From Legionella maceachernii (GTDB taxonomy: Bacteria; Pseudomonadota; Gammaproteobacteria; Legionellales; Legionellaceae): DNA of 64,000 nt. Under the pieces are notes generated by a model. It did not search any database and had not been told where the DNA came from. It was given only the letters and a program-made list of their open reading frames with translations. This document shows, in pieces, positions 19,140-28,776 of this stretch. The stretch is taken from NCBI RefSeq assembly GCF_900167045.1, contig NZ_FUXJ01000004.1, forward strand, positions 110,099-174,098, read 5' to 3'. Within the stretch, counting starts at the first letter, position 1. Each line of letters starts with the position of its first letter. Position numbers and translations under genes: made by a program.

Positions 19140-20192
19140 ATGGAAACGCTAGTTCAAAAAGCCTCAGGACCTAAATTGAATACTAAAAATGGTTTTATTG
19201 AGCTTAGTCATGGCAGTGGTGGACGAGCAATGGTGCAATTGATCAATGAATTGTTTTTACCGGCGTTCACAAATCCCTGGCTTAATCAAAAAAATGATCA
19301 GGCTTGTTTTCCGGTGAACGCAGGGCGACTAGTCATGGCCACGGATGCGCATGTCATTTCTCCCTTATTTTTTCCAGGCGGTAATATTGGTTCGTTGGCT
19401 GTCCATGGCACAATAAATGATATTGCTATGGCGGGAGCAAAGCCTCTGTATTTATCCGCAAGTTTTATTCTTGAAGAAGGGTTTCCTCTGGCCGATTTAA
19501 AAAAAATCGTGACATCCATGGCTGAGGCTGCCCGCGCTGCTGATGTTGCAATTATCGCTGGAGATACCAAAGTGGTTGAGCGTGGCAAAGGTGATGGCGT
19601 CTTTATTAGCACTACGGGATTAGGAGTTGTTCCAGAAGGCATTTCTATTTCTGGCGATCAAGCAAAACCGGGAGATAAAGTGATTCTCAGCGGTTATATT
19701 GGGGATCATGGGATTGCCGTCTTGTCGAAGCGCAATCATTTAGAGTTTTCAACTTCTATCGAATCGGATACAGCGGCCTTGAACGATTTAGTTCATCAGA
19801 TGCTTAAGGCAGTCCCCTCGATTCATTGCTTGCGTGACCCGACACGAGGAGGAGTGGCGTCAACTCTTAACGAATGGGCAGTGCAATCTCAGGTGGGATT
19901 TATTATTGATGAACCCCAAATCCCTATTCGTACAGAAGTAGCAAGCGCGTGCGAACTTTTAGGCTTAGATGCTTTATATGTCGCAAATGAAGGAAAGCTG
20001 TTAGCTATCTGTGCTGCAGAAGATGCGAATCGATTAATTACAGCTATGCATAGCCATCCTTTGGGTCAACAAGCTGCTATTATTGGTGAAGTGATTGAGG
20101 ATCCGAGGCATTTTGTGCAACTGCGCACAAAATTAGGCGGGCTAAGGATTATGGATTGGTTAAATGGCGAGCAATTACCGCGAATTTGTTAA
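19140..20192 (+). CDS. hypE: Carbamoyl dehydratase HypE
   Basis: A 350-residue HypE of the PurM/ThiL-like ATPase fold. LSHGSGGRAM near residue 22 is the family N-terminal motif, and the protein ends in Pro-Arg-Ile-Cys, the flexible tail whose terminal Cys accepts the carbamoyl group from HypF and is dehydrated to thiocyanate. I chose the ATG at 19140, two bases after the hypD stop; an in-frame start inside hypD would add 13 unusual residues. It is the last gene of the hyp block, and a 132-bp gap before hydB may contain a separate promoter. Confidence 0.95.
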   Translation: METLVQKASGPKLNTKNGFIELSHGSGGRAMVQLINELFLPAFTNPWLNQKNDQACFPVNAGRLVMATDAHVISPLFFPGGNIGSLAVHGTINDIAMAGAKPLYLSASFILEEGFPLADLKKIVTSMAEAARAADVAIIAGDTKVVERGKGDGVFISTTGLGVVPEGISISGDQAKPGDKVILSGYIGDHGIAVLSKRNHLEFSTSIESDTAALNDLVHQMLKAVPSIHCLRDPTRGGVASTLNEWAVQSQVGFIIDEPQIPIRTEVASACELLGLDALYVANEGKLLAICAAEDANRLITAMHSHPLGQQAAIIGEVIEDPRHFVQLRTKLGGLRIMDWLNGEQLPRIC

Positions 20193-20324
20193 TGGGGTTT
20201 ATTTTGCATGAAGTAAGACTCGCAATAAACGGGGATTGAGCCTTGTCCACCAATAAGGGGTGTTTAAGCAGAATAAAGATTGAAAAAGCCCAATCCACTT
20301 CTACCTAGAAGGACAATACAACCG

Positions 20325-21452
20325 ATGGACAACAATCACCACTATTTTCTACCTCATGAGAAACTACAAGAACTGATCAATGCATTGCAACAATTAGGTT
20401 TCACTTGTGTGGGACCACAAGTGCGCGACGGTGCAATTGTCTATGAGACGTTGACGGAAGCGAAACATTTGCCCTGGGGGATTCGCGACCATCAAAGCCC
20501 AGGTGAGTATCAGCTTGAAACGCTGCCCAATCAGCGTGCTTTCTCATGGGCGAACGGGCCGCAAGCCATTAAACCATTGCTTTTTAAACCCGTTGAAACG
20601 GTTTGGCGAGTTGAACGCTCAAGCGCCGGAAAATTAGAATTTAAAGCGTGTATCGCAGACGACCCCCCCATCGCTGTTCTTGGTGCTCGCTCTTGCGATT
20701 TAGTGGCAATGGCCATCCAAGATAAGGTTTTTATATCGGCAACACATCAAGATGAGCGCTATCGTAGGCGACGAGAATCGTTGTTCGTTATTGCGGTCAA
20801 CTGTGGCTATGCGTCTGCTAATTGTTTTTGTGTTTCAGCAGGAACAGGGCCTGAAGTGAGGAGTCCTTTTGATATCTTAATGACTGAATTAGATTCGGGT
20901 TTTGTCGTTGAAGGTGGTAGTAAGCGTGGGAAAAAGGTAATTTCCAGTTTAAATTTATCAGTGGCAACCGCGCAGCAATGTAAAAAAGCGCAACTCGAAG
21001 TGAAAAATGCCGCTGCCATGCAAACGAAACGTATTCCTTTGGATAATCAGCGCGGTTTGCGCGATTTATTATTTGCCAATTTAGGCCATGCCCGGTGGGA
21101 GGAGGTTGCTGAGCGATGTTTATCGTGCGGCAATTGCACCTCCGTTTGCCCGACGTGTTTTTGTCACAGTGAAGTAACAAACCCCAGTCTTGATGGCGAA
21201 AGCAGTGAGTTGCAACGCGAATGGGATTCTTGCTTTACTGAAGGCCACAGTTATTTAGCCGGCCACCCTATTCGAGATGACACTAGAAAGCGTTATCGTC
21301 AGTGGTTAACGCATAAGGTGGGCAGTTGGTTTGATCAATTTGATACCAGTGGTTGCGTCGGGTGTGGCCGGTGCGTTACCTGGTGTCCAGTAGGTATTGA
21401 CATTACCGAAGAATTAGCAGCCATTTCAGGAGAATCCAATGTGCGGGAGTAG
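20325..21452 (+). CDS. hydB: Group 3b [NiFe] hydrogenase (sulfhydrogenase) beta subunit, Fe-S
   Basis: A 375-residue iron-sulfur subunit. Its C-terminal third holds two ferredoxin-like 4Fe-4S motifs, [16 protein letters not shown] near residue 264 and [16 protein letters not shown] near 345. The N-terminal two thirds resemble the sulfhydrogenase/anaerobic sulfite reductase A type subunit. It carries electrons between the hydrogenase module and the flavin subunit. The order beta-gamma-delta-alpha matches hydBGDA of Pyrococcus soluble hydrogenase. The ATG at 20325 is preceded by AGAAGGAC; a longer frame from 20280 has no such site. The following gene starts 3 bp after the stop. Confidence 0.88.
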   Translation: MDNNHHYFLPHEKLQELINALQQLGFTCVGPQVRDGAIVYETLTEAKHLPWGIRDHQSPGEYQLETLPNQRAFSWANGPQAIKPLLFKPVETVWRVERSSAGKLEFKACIADDPPIAVLGARSCDLVAMAIQDKVFISATHQDERYRRRRESLFVIAVNCGYASANCFCVSAGTGPEVRSPFDILMTELDSGFVVEGGSKRGKKVISSLNLSVATAQQCKKAQLEVKNAAAMQTKRIPLDNQRGLRDLLFANLGHARWEEVAERCLSCGNCTSVCPTCFCHSEVTNPSLDGESSELQREWDSCFTEGHSYLAGHPIRDDTRKRYRQWLTHKVGSWFDQFDTSGCVGCGRCVTWCPVGIDITEELAAISGESNVRE

Positions 21453-21455
21453 GCA

Positions 21456-22292
21456 ATGACGCCTGATGCTTATTTACCTCAAGCAGCAAAGATTAAAGCG
21501 CGACGACAAGAGTCACGCACTATTTTTACCCTTGATCTTCAATTTGTTGAGAAATCTCAGCGACAGACTTTTTCATTCTATCCTGGGCAATTTAACATGC
21601 TCTATTTATACGGCGTTGGCGAAGTGGCTATCTCAATTAGTTCTGATCCAGCGGAGCAAGCCTACCTAAGCCATACGATTCGTGCAGTCGGGCGCGTAAC
21701 AAAAGCAATGCAGCAATTGCAAAAAGGGGATTATGTCGGTATTCGAGGGCCCTTTGGTCAGGGGTGGCCCTTGAAGGAAGCCTTAGGCAAAGACATTGTC
21801 ATTGTCACCGGTGGCTTAGGTTGTGCGCCGACGGTATCCGTGATCAATTACATTTTAGCGCGGCGTCAAGAGTATGGTGCCTTAACCATTTTTCAGGGTA
21901 TAAAACACAGTGATGATTTTATTTTCCGCAAGCAATATGAAAAATGGCAAACCATGCCGCAGACTGAAATTTACATAGCAGCCGATAAAGCGGGACCTAA
22001 GTGGCCTTGGAGCGTGGGTTATGTCACTGACCTGATCGCCTCACTTAAACTCAATGCCAATAATACAATCGCGATGATGTGTGGTCCACAAGGCATGATG
22101 CTTGCTGCTAGCTTGGCATTGGTTAACCAAGGTGTTTCGGAGAATGCAATCTATCTTAGTATGGAACGCAACATGGAATGCGGAATAGGCCATTGCGGGC
22201 ATTGCCAATACGGTGGTTTATTCATTTGTAAAGAGGGTCCGATTTTTGCCTATGACCGTATAAAAGCGCTATTTACCGAACCAGGGTTTTAA
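21456..22292 (+). CDS. hydG: Group 3b [NiFe] hydrogenase gamma subunit, FAD/NAD(P)H-binding
   Basis: A 278-residue ferredoxin-NADP reductase-like subunit. It has an FAD-binding barrel (about 1-105, [12 protein letters not shown]), an NAD(P)-binding domain ([17 protein letters not shown] near 110; MCGPQGMM near 207) and a C-terminal 2Fe-2S motif of the PyrK type ([11 protein letters not shown] near 245). It exchanges electrons with NADP(H) in the cytoplasm. The next gene starts 1 bp after its stop, so the four structural genes are tightly coupled. Confidence 0.9.
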   Translation: MTPDAYLPQAAKIKARRQESRTIFTLDLQFVEKSQRQTFSFYPGQFNMLYLYGVGEVAISISSDPAEQAYLSHTIRAVGRVTKAMQQLQKGDYVGIRGPFGQGWPLKEALGKDIVIVTGGLGCAPTVSVINYILARRQEYGALTIFQGIKHSDDFIFRKQYEKWQTMPQTEIYIAADKAGPKWPWSVGYVTDLIASLKLNANNTIAMMCGPQGMMLAASLALVNQGVSENAIYLSMERNMECGIGHCGHCQYGGLFICKEGPIFAYDRIKALFTEPGF

Positions 22293-22293
22293 C

Positions 22294-23082
22294 ATGCAGA
22301 AACCACGATTGGCTGTGTATAAATTCACTTCATGTGACGGTTGCCAATTAGCGTTTTTAAACGCGGGAGAAGCTTTACTCCAATTGTCTGAATTGGTTGA
22401 GATTACTCATTTTGCTGAGGCAGGTTACCTTGATGTTAAAGAAAAAATAGATATTGCGTTTGTCGAAGGAAGCATTTCAACACCCGAAGAAGTAAAGCGA
22501 ATAAAAAAAATTCGCGAAAACGCCACTTTTTTAATCACCATTGGCGCGTGTGCGACTGCCGGAGGAATCCAGGCTTTACGGAATGCAGCTAATTATCAGG
22601 AATGGATCTCAAGCATCTATGCTTCATCTAAAACGATTGAAGCCTTAAGCACTTCGACTGCTATTTCGCATCATGTGCAGGTGGATTTAGAGCTGTGGGG
22701 ATGCCCTGTTAATACTTATCAAGTGATGGATGCGGTGCGCTCTCTGTTATTTGGTGCTGTGCCGCGGGTTAAGCGAGATGCGGTGTGTTTGGAATGCAAG
22801 CGCAAGGGGCATGTGTGTGTGTTAGTGACTAGGAAAGAACCTTGCATGGGGCCGGTTACCCAAACAGGCTGCGGAGCCCTTTGCCCACAGCAGGGACGTG
22901 CGTGTTATGCTTGTTATGGTCCTTCAGAAAACCCCAATCCACGCGCATTGGGTAACTGGTTTGTAAAATATGGCAATAGCTGCGATAAAATTGCCAGACA
23001 GTTTTTACACATCAATAATCAGACTACAGTATTTAATCAAGCGGGCAATTATTTTAAGGGAATCAAGATTGTCAAAGAATAA
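22294..23082 (+). CDS. hydD: Group 3b [NiFe] hydrogenase delta (small) subunit
   Basis: A 262-residue small subunit without a Tat signal, hence cytosolic. The proximal cluster ligands are seen in FTSCDGCQL (near residue 10), GACATAGG (near 90) and WGCPVNTYQV (near 138). The further cluster ligands lie in CLECKRKGHVC, EPCMGPVTQTGCGALCP and CYACYGPSENPN. It passes electrons from the NiFe site to HydB. Its last 14 bases overlap the TTG start of hydA. Confidence 0.92.
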   Translation: MQKPRLAVYKFTSCDGCQLAFLNAGEALLQLSELVEITHFAEAGYLDVKEKIDIAFVEGSISTPEEVKRIKKIRENATFLITIGACATAGGIQALRNAANYQEWISSIYASSKTIEALSTSTAISHHVQVDLELWGCPVNTYQVMDAVRSLLFGAVPRVKRDAVCLECKRKGHVCVLVTRKEPCMGPVTQTGCGALCPQQGRACYACYGPSENPNPRALGNWFVKYGNSCDKIARQFLHINNQTTVFNQAGNYFKGIKIVKE

Positions 23083-24370
23083 AGAAAGAGTCATTGAGGT
23101 GCCTATCCTCGCACGTGTGGAAGGAGAGGGAGCACTTAAGATAGAAATAAAAAACAACCAAATTCAATCCTTGCAGCTCAAAATTTATGAGCCTCCTCGC
23201 TTGTTTGAGAAATTTTTAGAGCAACGCGATTACAGCGAAGTTTTGGATATTGTGGCCCGTATCTGCGGCATTTGTCCAGTTGCCTACCAGATGAGCGCTA
23301 CTCAGGCTATTGAGCATTGCTTTAGGATGAAACCCAGCCCTTGGGTGCGGGAAATGCGTCGTTTGTTTTATTGCGGTGAATGGATTGAAAGCCATAGCTT
23401 ACATATTCATCTTTTAGCGTTACCGGATCTTTTTGGCTTTAAAAATGCTCCTGAAATGGCAAAAATTTACCCTCTTGAAGTGCGTCGTGGTTTACGTTTA
23501 CAGGGAATAGGGAATGCAATCATGCGGCTCTTGGGTGGGCGCTCGGTGCATCCCGTGGGTGCAAGGGTGGGAGGATTTTATAAGGCGCCAAGCTCTGATG
23601 CGGTGAGGTCAATCCTACAAAAAGTAAAGGATTCATTTGAAGAATGTGAAGGGCTTATTCGTTGGCTTGCTACTCTGCCTCTGGGTAAAAATGACCAGGA
23701 TTTTATCTGTGTTTCTTTATTTCACCCAGAAGAATACCCAATGAATGAAGGCCGCATTATCTCTGATCAAGGACTTGATATTGCTATTGAGGAATTTGAA
23801 GCGCATTTTAAAGAACACCAAACTCCCTATTCCAATGCTTTACATTGCTTATTACAGGATAGACCTTATTTGGTTGGTCCTTTAGCACGATTAAATAGGA
23901 ATCATGAACACCTGCCAGGACGAATTAAAGAGTTGTTACAACAACTAGGGATTCATTTTCCAAGTAAAAACATGCACCACAGTATTTTAGCGCGTGCAGT
24001 GGAAGTGTACTTTTGTCTATTGGAAGCGGCTCGGATTTTGGAAAATTATTCCCTTCCAGATTTGCCTTTTACCGAGGTTAAAATTGTTCCCGGAAAAGGG
24101 TATGGGTGCACTGAAGCCCCTCGAGGTTTATTGTGGCATTGCTTTGAAATAGATGAGAATGGATTCGTGAAATCAGCGCGCATTGTTCCGCCCACCAGTC
24201 AAAACCAAGCTCGCATTGAAGAAGATTTACGTTTGTCATTGCAGCAATTTGGGCTTGAGAAATCCAATGACGAGTTGAGAAATTTTAGTGAGCTGCTTAT
24301 TAGGAATTATGATCCGTGCATCTCCTGCTCCACTCATTTTTTGACGTTGGATGTGACACGAAATGATTGA
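23069..24370 (+). CDS. hydA: Group 3b [NiFe] hydrogenase alpha (large) subunit
   Basis: A 433-residue catalytic subunit. It carries the L1 nickel-ligand motif RICGICPVAYQMSA (near residue 66) and the L2 motif DPCISCSTHF at the C-terminus; both pairs of nickel cysteines are intact. Thirteen residues from the motif His to the end form a short tail that the downstream protease could remove. I place the start at TTG 23069 (AAGGG eight bases upstream), because the conserved N-terminus VIEVPILARVEGEG follows about nine residues later. The in-frame ATG at 22970 would add 33 residues that lie entirely within hydD. The enzyme interconverts H2 and NADP(H); sulfur reduction is known for archaeal relatives only. 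Confidence 0.9.
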   Translation: MSKNKERVIEVPILARVEGEGALKIEIKNNQIQSLQLKIYEPPRLFEKFLEQRDYSEVLDIVARICGICPVAYQMSATQAIEHCFRMKPSPWVREMRRLFYCGEWIESHSLHIHLLALPDLFGFKNAPEMAKIYPLEVRRGLRLQGIGNAIMRLLGGRSVHPVGARVGGFYKAPSSDAVRSILQKVKDSFEECEGLIRWLATLPLGKNDQDFICVSLFHPEEYPMNEGRIISDQGLDIAIEEFEAHFKEHQTPYSNALHCLLQDRPYLVGPLARLNRNHEHLPGRIKELLQQLGIHFPSKNMHHSILARAVEVYFCLLEAARILENYSLPDLPFTEVKIVPGKGYGCTEAPRGLLWHCFEIDENGFVKSARIVPPTSQNQARIEEDLRLSLQQFGLEKSNDELRNFSELLIRNYDPCISCSTHFLTLDVTRND

Positions 24371-24851
24371 GTTGCTTATCTTGGGTCTTGGTTCCCCTTT
24401 TGGGGATGATCGCTTGGGGTGGGAGGTAGTTCGTTTGTTACAGCAGCGTGAAGAGCTGAAGAGTTACTCTTCACAGCAGGTGCAAATGGTATGTGGTGAT
24501 AGACCGGGTGTACATTTGCTTGAATTGATGAGTAATGCGAAAACCGTTTTTTTAATTGATGCAGTTAAAACAGGGGCGAAGCTCGGTTCTTTGCATTGTT
24601 TTAATCCTGAAGAAATAAAAGTACTTAGCACTTTGCAATCCACCCATGATTTTGGCATAGCGCAAACTTTAGCGTTAGGTAAAGCGCTTAATTCATTACC
24701 GCAGAATTTATTCTTGTATGGAATAGAGATAAACGATGTGAAATTCCAATTTGAAATCTCAGATCCGATTAATCAAGCAACCCAAGCCTTAGTAGAGCAA
24801 ATTCTCAAGTCGATTTTCACTCATTTTAAAGAGAAAGGATTATCGATTTAG
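24363..24851 (+). CDS. Hydrogenase maturation endopeptidase
   Basis: A 162-residue HycI/HyaD-type protease that removes the C-terminal peptide of the large subunit after nickel insertion. The family N-terminus LGLGSPFGDDRLGW (residues 6-19) carries the conserved Asp of the nickel-binding site. GDRPGVHLLELM near 42 corresponds to the second conserved acidic region, and LIDAVKTGAKLG and THDFGIAQTLALG to the third and fourth. The start overlaps the hydA end by 8 nt, so it is the last gene of the operon before a hairpin at 24926-24964. Confidence 0.88.
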   Translation: MIELLILGLGSPFGDDRLGWEVVRLLQQREELKSYSSQQVQMVCGDRPGVHLLELMSNAKTVFLIDAVKTGAKLGSLHCFNPEEIKVLSTLQSTHDFGIAQTLALGKALNSLPQNLFLYGIEINDVKFQFEISDPINQATQALVEQILKSIFTHFKEKGLSI

Positions 24852-24925
24852 CGACTTCAATGCTTAGAACCTGCATGCAGTAAAGAACCTTTTGCAACAA
24901 AAATTACTTTATTGACTCATAAAGC

Positions 24926-24964
24926 AAAGCAACCCAGAGAACACTTTCTGTTCTGGGTTGCTTT
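24926..24964. terminator. Bidirectional hairpin terminator
   Basis: Left arm AAAGCAACCCAGA (24926-24938) and right arm TCTGGGTTGCTTT (24952-24964) form a perfect 13-bp stem with a 13-nt loop. A-rich and T-rich ends flank the GC core on both sides, so it can stop transcripts from the hydrogenase operon (plus) and from the RasGEF-like gene (minus), which converge here. Confidence 0.85.
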
Positions 24965-25010
24965 GTCGAGTGTCGCAACTGATTATACGCACGATTCTCA
25001 ATACTTAGCG

Positions 25011-27023
25011 TTATGCACAGGTAATAGCTGTGGGTTGAACGCCAGGAATTAAATCGTTATGCACGCTATGATCATGCCGCAACGGGGCATAGAGTAAAGA
25101 GTAGCGGCAGCGCAAATGACTAACACTTAGTCCTGGTTTCTCTAATTCGACTTGAGGATCTTCTTGTTTCACTTCAGACGAATTCGAGGAGAGCTTATAA
25201 GCGTCAATCACTTTATTGAACTCTTCTAAATTCTTTTGAAATTTAGAAGAGAATTGGCATTCTTCTGCCAGTGTACTAATTTTTTCTACTTCCGCAATTA
25301 TTTCATCAAGTCGCTCAACATTCTCATTATCGTGATTAACTCTTGAAAGACTTGAAAACTCGACTTTTAGTTTAAATAAGGTAATATTCAACTTGTTTTC
25401 TAACTGTTGCATCTTGATTTGTTTGAAATCGAGAGCCTCTAGTTTATTGATCAGATCTTGTGTGCGGCTTACGAGACTGCTGTTTTTTTCGTTGGTTGAA
25501 TACCCTTTCAGCGCGTCAACATTCGCTTCTATTTCTCGATGAAGCATGGCAATTTGCTCTGCCTCTTTTTCCCAATCGATGACATATTTTTTCTCATCCA
25601 TTTGAAAACCTTCTTGATTTCTTCCTCTTAGGAATCCAGAGGGGTCATTTACTACAAAAGTAGTGAGGCCTTTGATGAGGTCCTCAAGAATGACCTGACG
25701 CATGCAAGATTGGTTATTATGACTTGCGCTTTTGAATACTTTGCCAAATCTGACAGGTTTAGCCGCTTTTAAGTCGTTCTTTGGCGGTTCCAGCTCAGTG
25801 CTTCGTTGGTCAGCTGCATCGGAATCATAAGGTACGGCTGGATTTTTAAGTCTGTCCCTTAAAAAATCATCAAGCTCAAGGTCTATGTTATTCGGGATAA
25901 CGTACTTAGTGCGTTCTGTTTGCAATTTATCAAAAGCAAGGACAATTTTTTTACCCCCTCCTGTCCTCATCATCATTTCTTCGCGTTTATCATCCTTGCT
26001 TTCTAAATCTTCCACGGATTTATTGCCATCTGCCACGAAAGTGACATCGCGTTGAATAAGAGGCATAGCAGGAATAACTGCTTCCTGGGCGTTAAAGATT
26101 GGCCTTAAAGAACTCGAAACAAGAATCGATTTCGAAAGTTTGTCGAAGGTATCTTGAGTTTCTGGGGATAAGCTTTCAAATGTTCGGCTCAAACGAGACA
26201 CTTCATTACGAGAGAGCGCTGATAATATGGCATGACATCCGGAATAGTCTTTGAGTTCTTCAAAAAGATACTGGGCAACCCAAATCCAGCGATCGACAAT
26301 GATACTTCTTTCTTCAATAGAGGGTGCAGCCAGGATGAGATTAGTGATGTAATCAGACAGGTTATTATAATTAGCCGCATTCGCTTTGATAGTAGGTGAT
26401 TTGGCAAAGGCCCAAGGAGAGAATAATTCCTGCAAGCGAATGTTTAGGAATAGTTCTTGATCGAGCCTTGCAAGGGTGTGTCCATAACGTACAATAATTT
26501 GTCGATTTAAATGTTCAACTTTAGCTGAAAAGAGGGGATTTGCTCTCATCTTGCTTTTCACAGCAGGATTCATGAGAAAGTCGTTAAACGCTTGGATATC
26601 TAATTCATTGGCTTGGAATTTGCTAATTAATTTTTTGAGTATCTTAGCCGGATCATTGTCGTCTTTGATTTCTTGTTTTTTTGCATCGATTTGATCAAAA
26701 AGGGTTTTGCAGTCTGGGGTGGCCTTATTGAACCTATCAATAAACTTCTGATTCCAATGCTCAAAAGTTTGCTTCACTTTAGTGGATTGCTTACTAGTGC
26801 TCTCTTTTAAGGTTTTTTGTATTTTTATCATCTCTCCATACATGCTTTCGAGAGCATGCTGCTCTTTTTTAATGCGTTTTCGCAGACTCTCCAAGTCATC
26901 TAGGCTAGAAATCTCAGGAAGGCGGGTTTCAAGATAGATTTTTAGGCTTGCGTATTTGTCCAGGTACTCTTTTTGATGTTCAGAAAGAACGTCAATATAT
27001 TTTCTCATTTGCGCTCGCTTCAT
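25011..27023 (-). CDS. RasGEF-domain protein; effector candidate (LegG2-like)
   Basis: A 670-residue protein with a eukaryotic Ras guanine-nucleotide exchange (CDC25-homology) domain at about 185-395. Recognisable are NNLSDYITNLIL (near 220), the helix with ALSRNEVSRL (near 269) and the PAMPLIQRDVTFVADGN segment (near 318) that matches the P-x-x-x-x-L-x-D-L-x-F-x-x-x-G-N element of RasGEFs. N-terminal (10-120) and C-terminal (about 470-620) parts are charged helical, likely coiled coil. There is no signal peptide. RasGEFs load GTP on Ras-like small GTPases, which bacteria of this type lack, so action in a eukaryotic host is the natural inference; LegG2 of L. pneumophila is the known precedent. 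It is transcribed alone and converges on the hydrogenase operon. Confidence 0.78.
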   Translation of the reverse strand: MKRAQMRKYIDVLSEHQKEYLDKYASLKIYLETRLPEISSLDDLESLRKRIKKEQHALESMYGEMIKIQKTLKESTSKQSTKVKQTFEHWNQKFIDRFNKATPDCKTLFDQIDAKKQEIKDDNDPAKILKKLISKFQANELDIQAFNDFLMNPAVKSKMRANPLFSAKVEHLNRQIIVRYGHTLARLDQELFLNIRLQELFSPWAFAKSPTIKANAANYNNLSDYITNLILAAPSIEERSIIVDRWIWVAQYLFEELKDYSGCHAILSALSRNEVSRLSRTFESLSPETQDTFDKLSKSILVSSSLRPIFNAQEAVIPAMPLIQRDVTFVADGNKSVEDLESKDDKREEMMMRTGGGKKIVLAFDKLQTERTKYVIPNNIDLELDDFLRDRLKNPAVPYDSDAADQRSTELEPPKNDLKAAKPVRFGKVFKSASHNNQSCMRQVILEDLIKGLTTFVVNDPSGFLRGRNQEGFQMDEKKYVIDWEKEAEQIAMLHREIEANVDALKGYSTNEKNSSLVSRTQDLINKLEALDFKQIKMQQLENKLNITLFKLKVEFSSLSRVNHDNENVERLDEIIAEVEKISTLAEECQFSSKFQKNLEEFNKVIDAYKLSSNSSEVKQEDPQVELEKPGLSVSHLRCRYSLLYAPLRHDHSVHNDLIPGVQPTAITCA

Positions 27024-27336
27024 CGGGTACCTCTCTAGTTAGTTAAATCTTCGCTCTATAGTAAGGCAAGTAATCCAATTTGACTAGATAGTTGTCGCAC
27101 AAATAATTTTTTTTACATTTTTTCAATCAGGAATGTCACTATTGAAGGAACATAATCAAACAATTTTGATGTTTTTTAGCCAATTTTTACTCTTGTCGGC
27201 GGTCCAGCCTCCAGGAATTTAATGAAGTGTCCAGAAGCAAAAAGATAATTTGAGACGCCGCGTATTTTGAAGGGCATAAGAAAGCCTTAATTATTTTTTG
27301 ATAAAATGCTCTTTATTTGAACGAAATGAATTTTTA
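27024..27336. other. Intergenic region between divergent effector candidates
   Basis: This 313-bp AT-rich gap separates the divergent RasGEF-like and protease-like genes and should hold both promoters. I see no convincing -35/-10 pair, repeat or RNA gene. An in-frame TTG at 27298 extends the downstream frame by 13 codons but has no ribosome-binding site. Confidence 0.4.
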
Positions 27337-28776
27337 ATGAGTTTATATCAATGCATTGATCTGCTTGATGCGCAACTGAGCCGATTGATGACTACAAACC
27401 CTAATTCAACAACAAAAAAGGGTGAATACAGTGCCCTTTCGCGAGCGGATAAGCGATTTCTCACCGAACTAAGAAACGATCTTTGTTGTCGTGTCTCGAC
27501 TGATAATTATTGCGACTTATCCCGAGAAATTCATCGAATAGAAACTTATATCAATATCCATAAGCATTTGCGGCGGGATTATTATTTAAATGAAATTCTT
27601 CTCGATTTAAAAACGATAAAAAATGGATATGAACAATTTAATCCACATTATAAGGGATTTCACACTAAAAAAGGGGTTTATGAAAAATTCCAAACCCCTG
27701 AGTACTGTATTGCTGAATTAAACCAATCTAAATCGTATCGATTGGGCATGTCTGAAGGAGAGTGTTATGGATTTACCATGATAATGGTCGATCCTAATTA
27801 TTCTCCTTATAAAAATAAGGGAATGAAAATTGGTCTCAATGAGCAAGTTCATCGTTACCAAAAACATCAAGGGGACCGAATACTGGATCAGGCGCTAATA
27901 AAAAAAGTACGTCTTACTCATGAAATTTTTTGTCCTGAGCCAAAGCAGCAAGCAAAAGAAATTTTTAATTTCGCTAATGCAAATCAAGGGAAGGAATTTG
28001 AGTTAACTCGTAGAGATGTCATGAAATTTCATGCCTGCTACCTGAGTGTGCAACAGGATACGGAAATAAGGTATATGGATCCTGAGCATGGTGTGTATTT
28101 ATTTCGCAACAAAAACGATTTTATTGATTTCTACGTGGCTGCCGCTAAAAAAGACAAAGAAGACGGAGTTGATTTCCATTTTTATCGACTAACTGAATTA
28201 ATCTATGACAAAGACCATCGGCTAATTGACTCCAAAACAAAGATGGGGAAAATTCGCACGCTTCTCACTGGAGCAAAATATGATGACGGTGTGAATTCTG
28301 CTGAGTTCATTAATACATGCATTCATTTTGCTGGTGGTGCTCTATTGGGAGGATTGGCGGCTGTAATGACGCCCATTGTAGGAGGAGGACTAAGTGTTAC
28401 CGCTGCAGGGGGATTATTCGGTGGACTTGTGCTAACAGGACTTTCAAAGTTAGCACGCAATAGTGGTCATTATGGTTTATTAGGAATACCTCATTTTATT
28501 CAAGACAATTGGTATCGTTCTAAAGAAGACGATGAGGAATCTTGTTTCGAAAAGAATGACATTGAGTATTCAGAGAGGGAGGATCCACTCATACAGTCTA
28601 CGGCCACCGCTTTACTGCAAATGCAAAAATCGTTTCCCATAAAAGCCAATGGCGAAGCAAGTCATTTGATGCCAGTGGAAAATAAAGAAGAGTGCACAGC
28701 ACTTGAAGAGTCTTCTACAACCCAAGAATACATGGAGGTTTTTGAACTGCTCCCCGCTATGTTTTCGATTCGTTGA
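27337..28776 (+). CDS. YopT/AvrPphB-like (C58) cysteine protease candidate; putative effector
   Basis: A 479-residue protein from the ATG at 27337 (TTG at 27298 is an alternative). Three short motifs recall the C58 papain-like proteases: Cys143 in SEGECYGFT, His232 in KFHACYLSV and Asp248 in RYMDPEHGVYLF, a fit to the family pattern GxCxG..., H..., DPNxGxYxF. The His-Asp spacing of 16 equals that of YopT. A glycine-rich hydrophobic segment (about 327-370) could insert in a membrane, and a charged tail follows. YopT cleaves prenylated Rho GTPases near the C-terminus; AvrPphB cleaves host kinases. The fold is inferred from motif order only and overall similarity is low. No secretion signal for Sec is seen, so translocation by Dot/Icm is the likely route if it is an effector. 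Confidence 0.6.
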   Translation: MSLYQCIDLLDAQLSRLMTTNPNSTTKKGEYSALSRADKRFLTELRNDLCCRVSTDNYCDLSREIHRIETYINIHKHLRRDYYLNEILLDLKTIKNGYEQFNPHYKGFHTKKGVYEKFQTPEYCIAELNQSKSYRLGMSEGECYGFTMIMVDPNYSPYKNKGMKIGLNEQVHRYQKHQGDRILDQALIKKVRLTHEIFCPEPKQQAKEIFNFANANQGKEFELTRRDVMKFHACYLSVQQDTEIRYMDPEHGVYLFRNKNDFIDFYVAAAKKDKEDGVDFHFYRLTELIYDKDHRLIDSKTKMGKIRTLLTGAKYDDGVNSAEFINTCIHFAGGALLGGLAAVMTPIVGGGLSVTAAGGLFGGLVLTGLSKLARNSGHYGLLGIPHFIQDNWYRSKEDDEESCFEKNDIEYSEREDPLIQSTATALLQMQKSFPIKANGEASHLMPVENKEECTALEESSTTQEYMEVFELLPAMFSIR

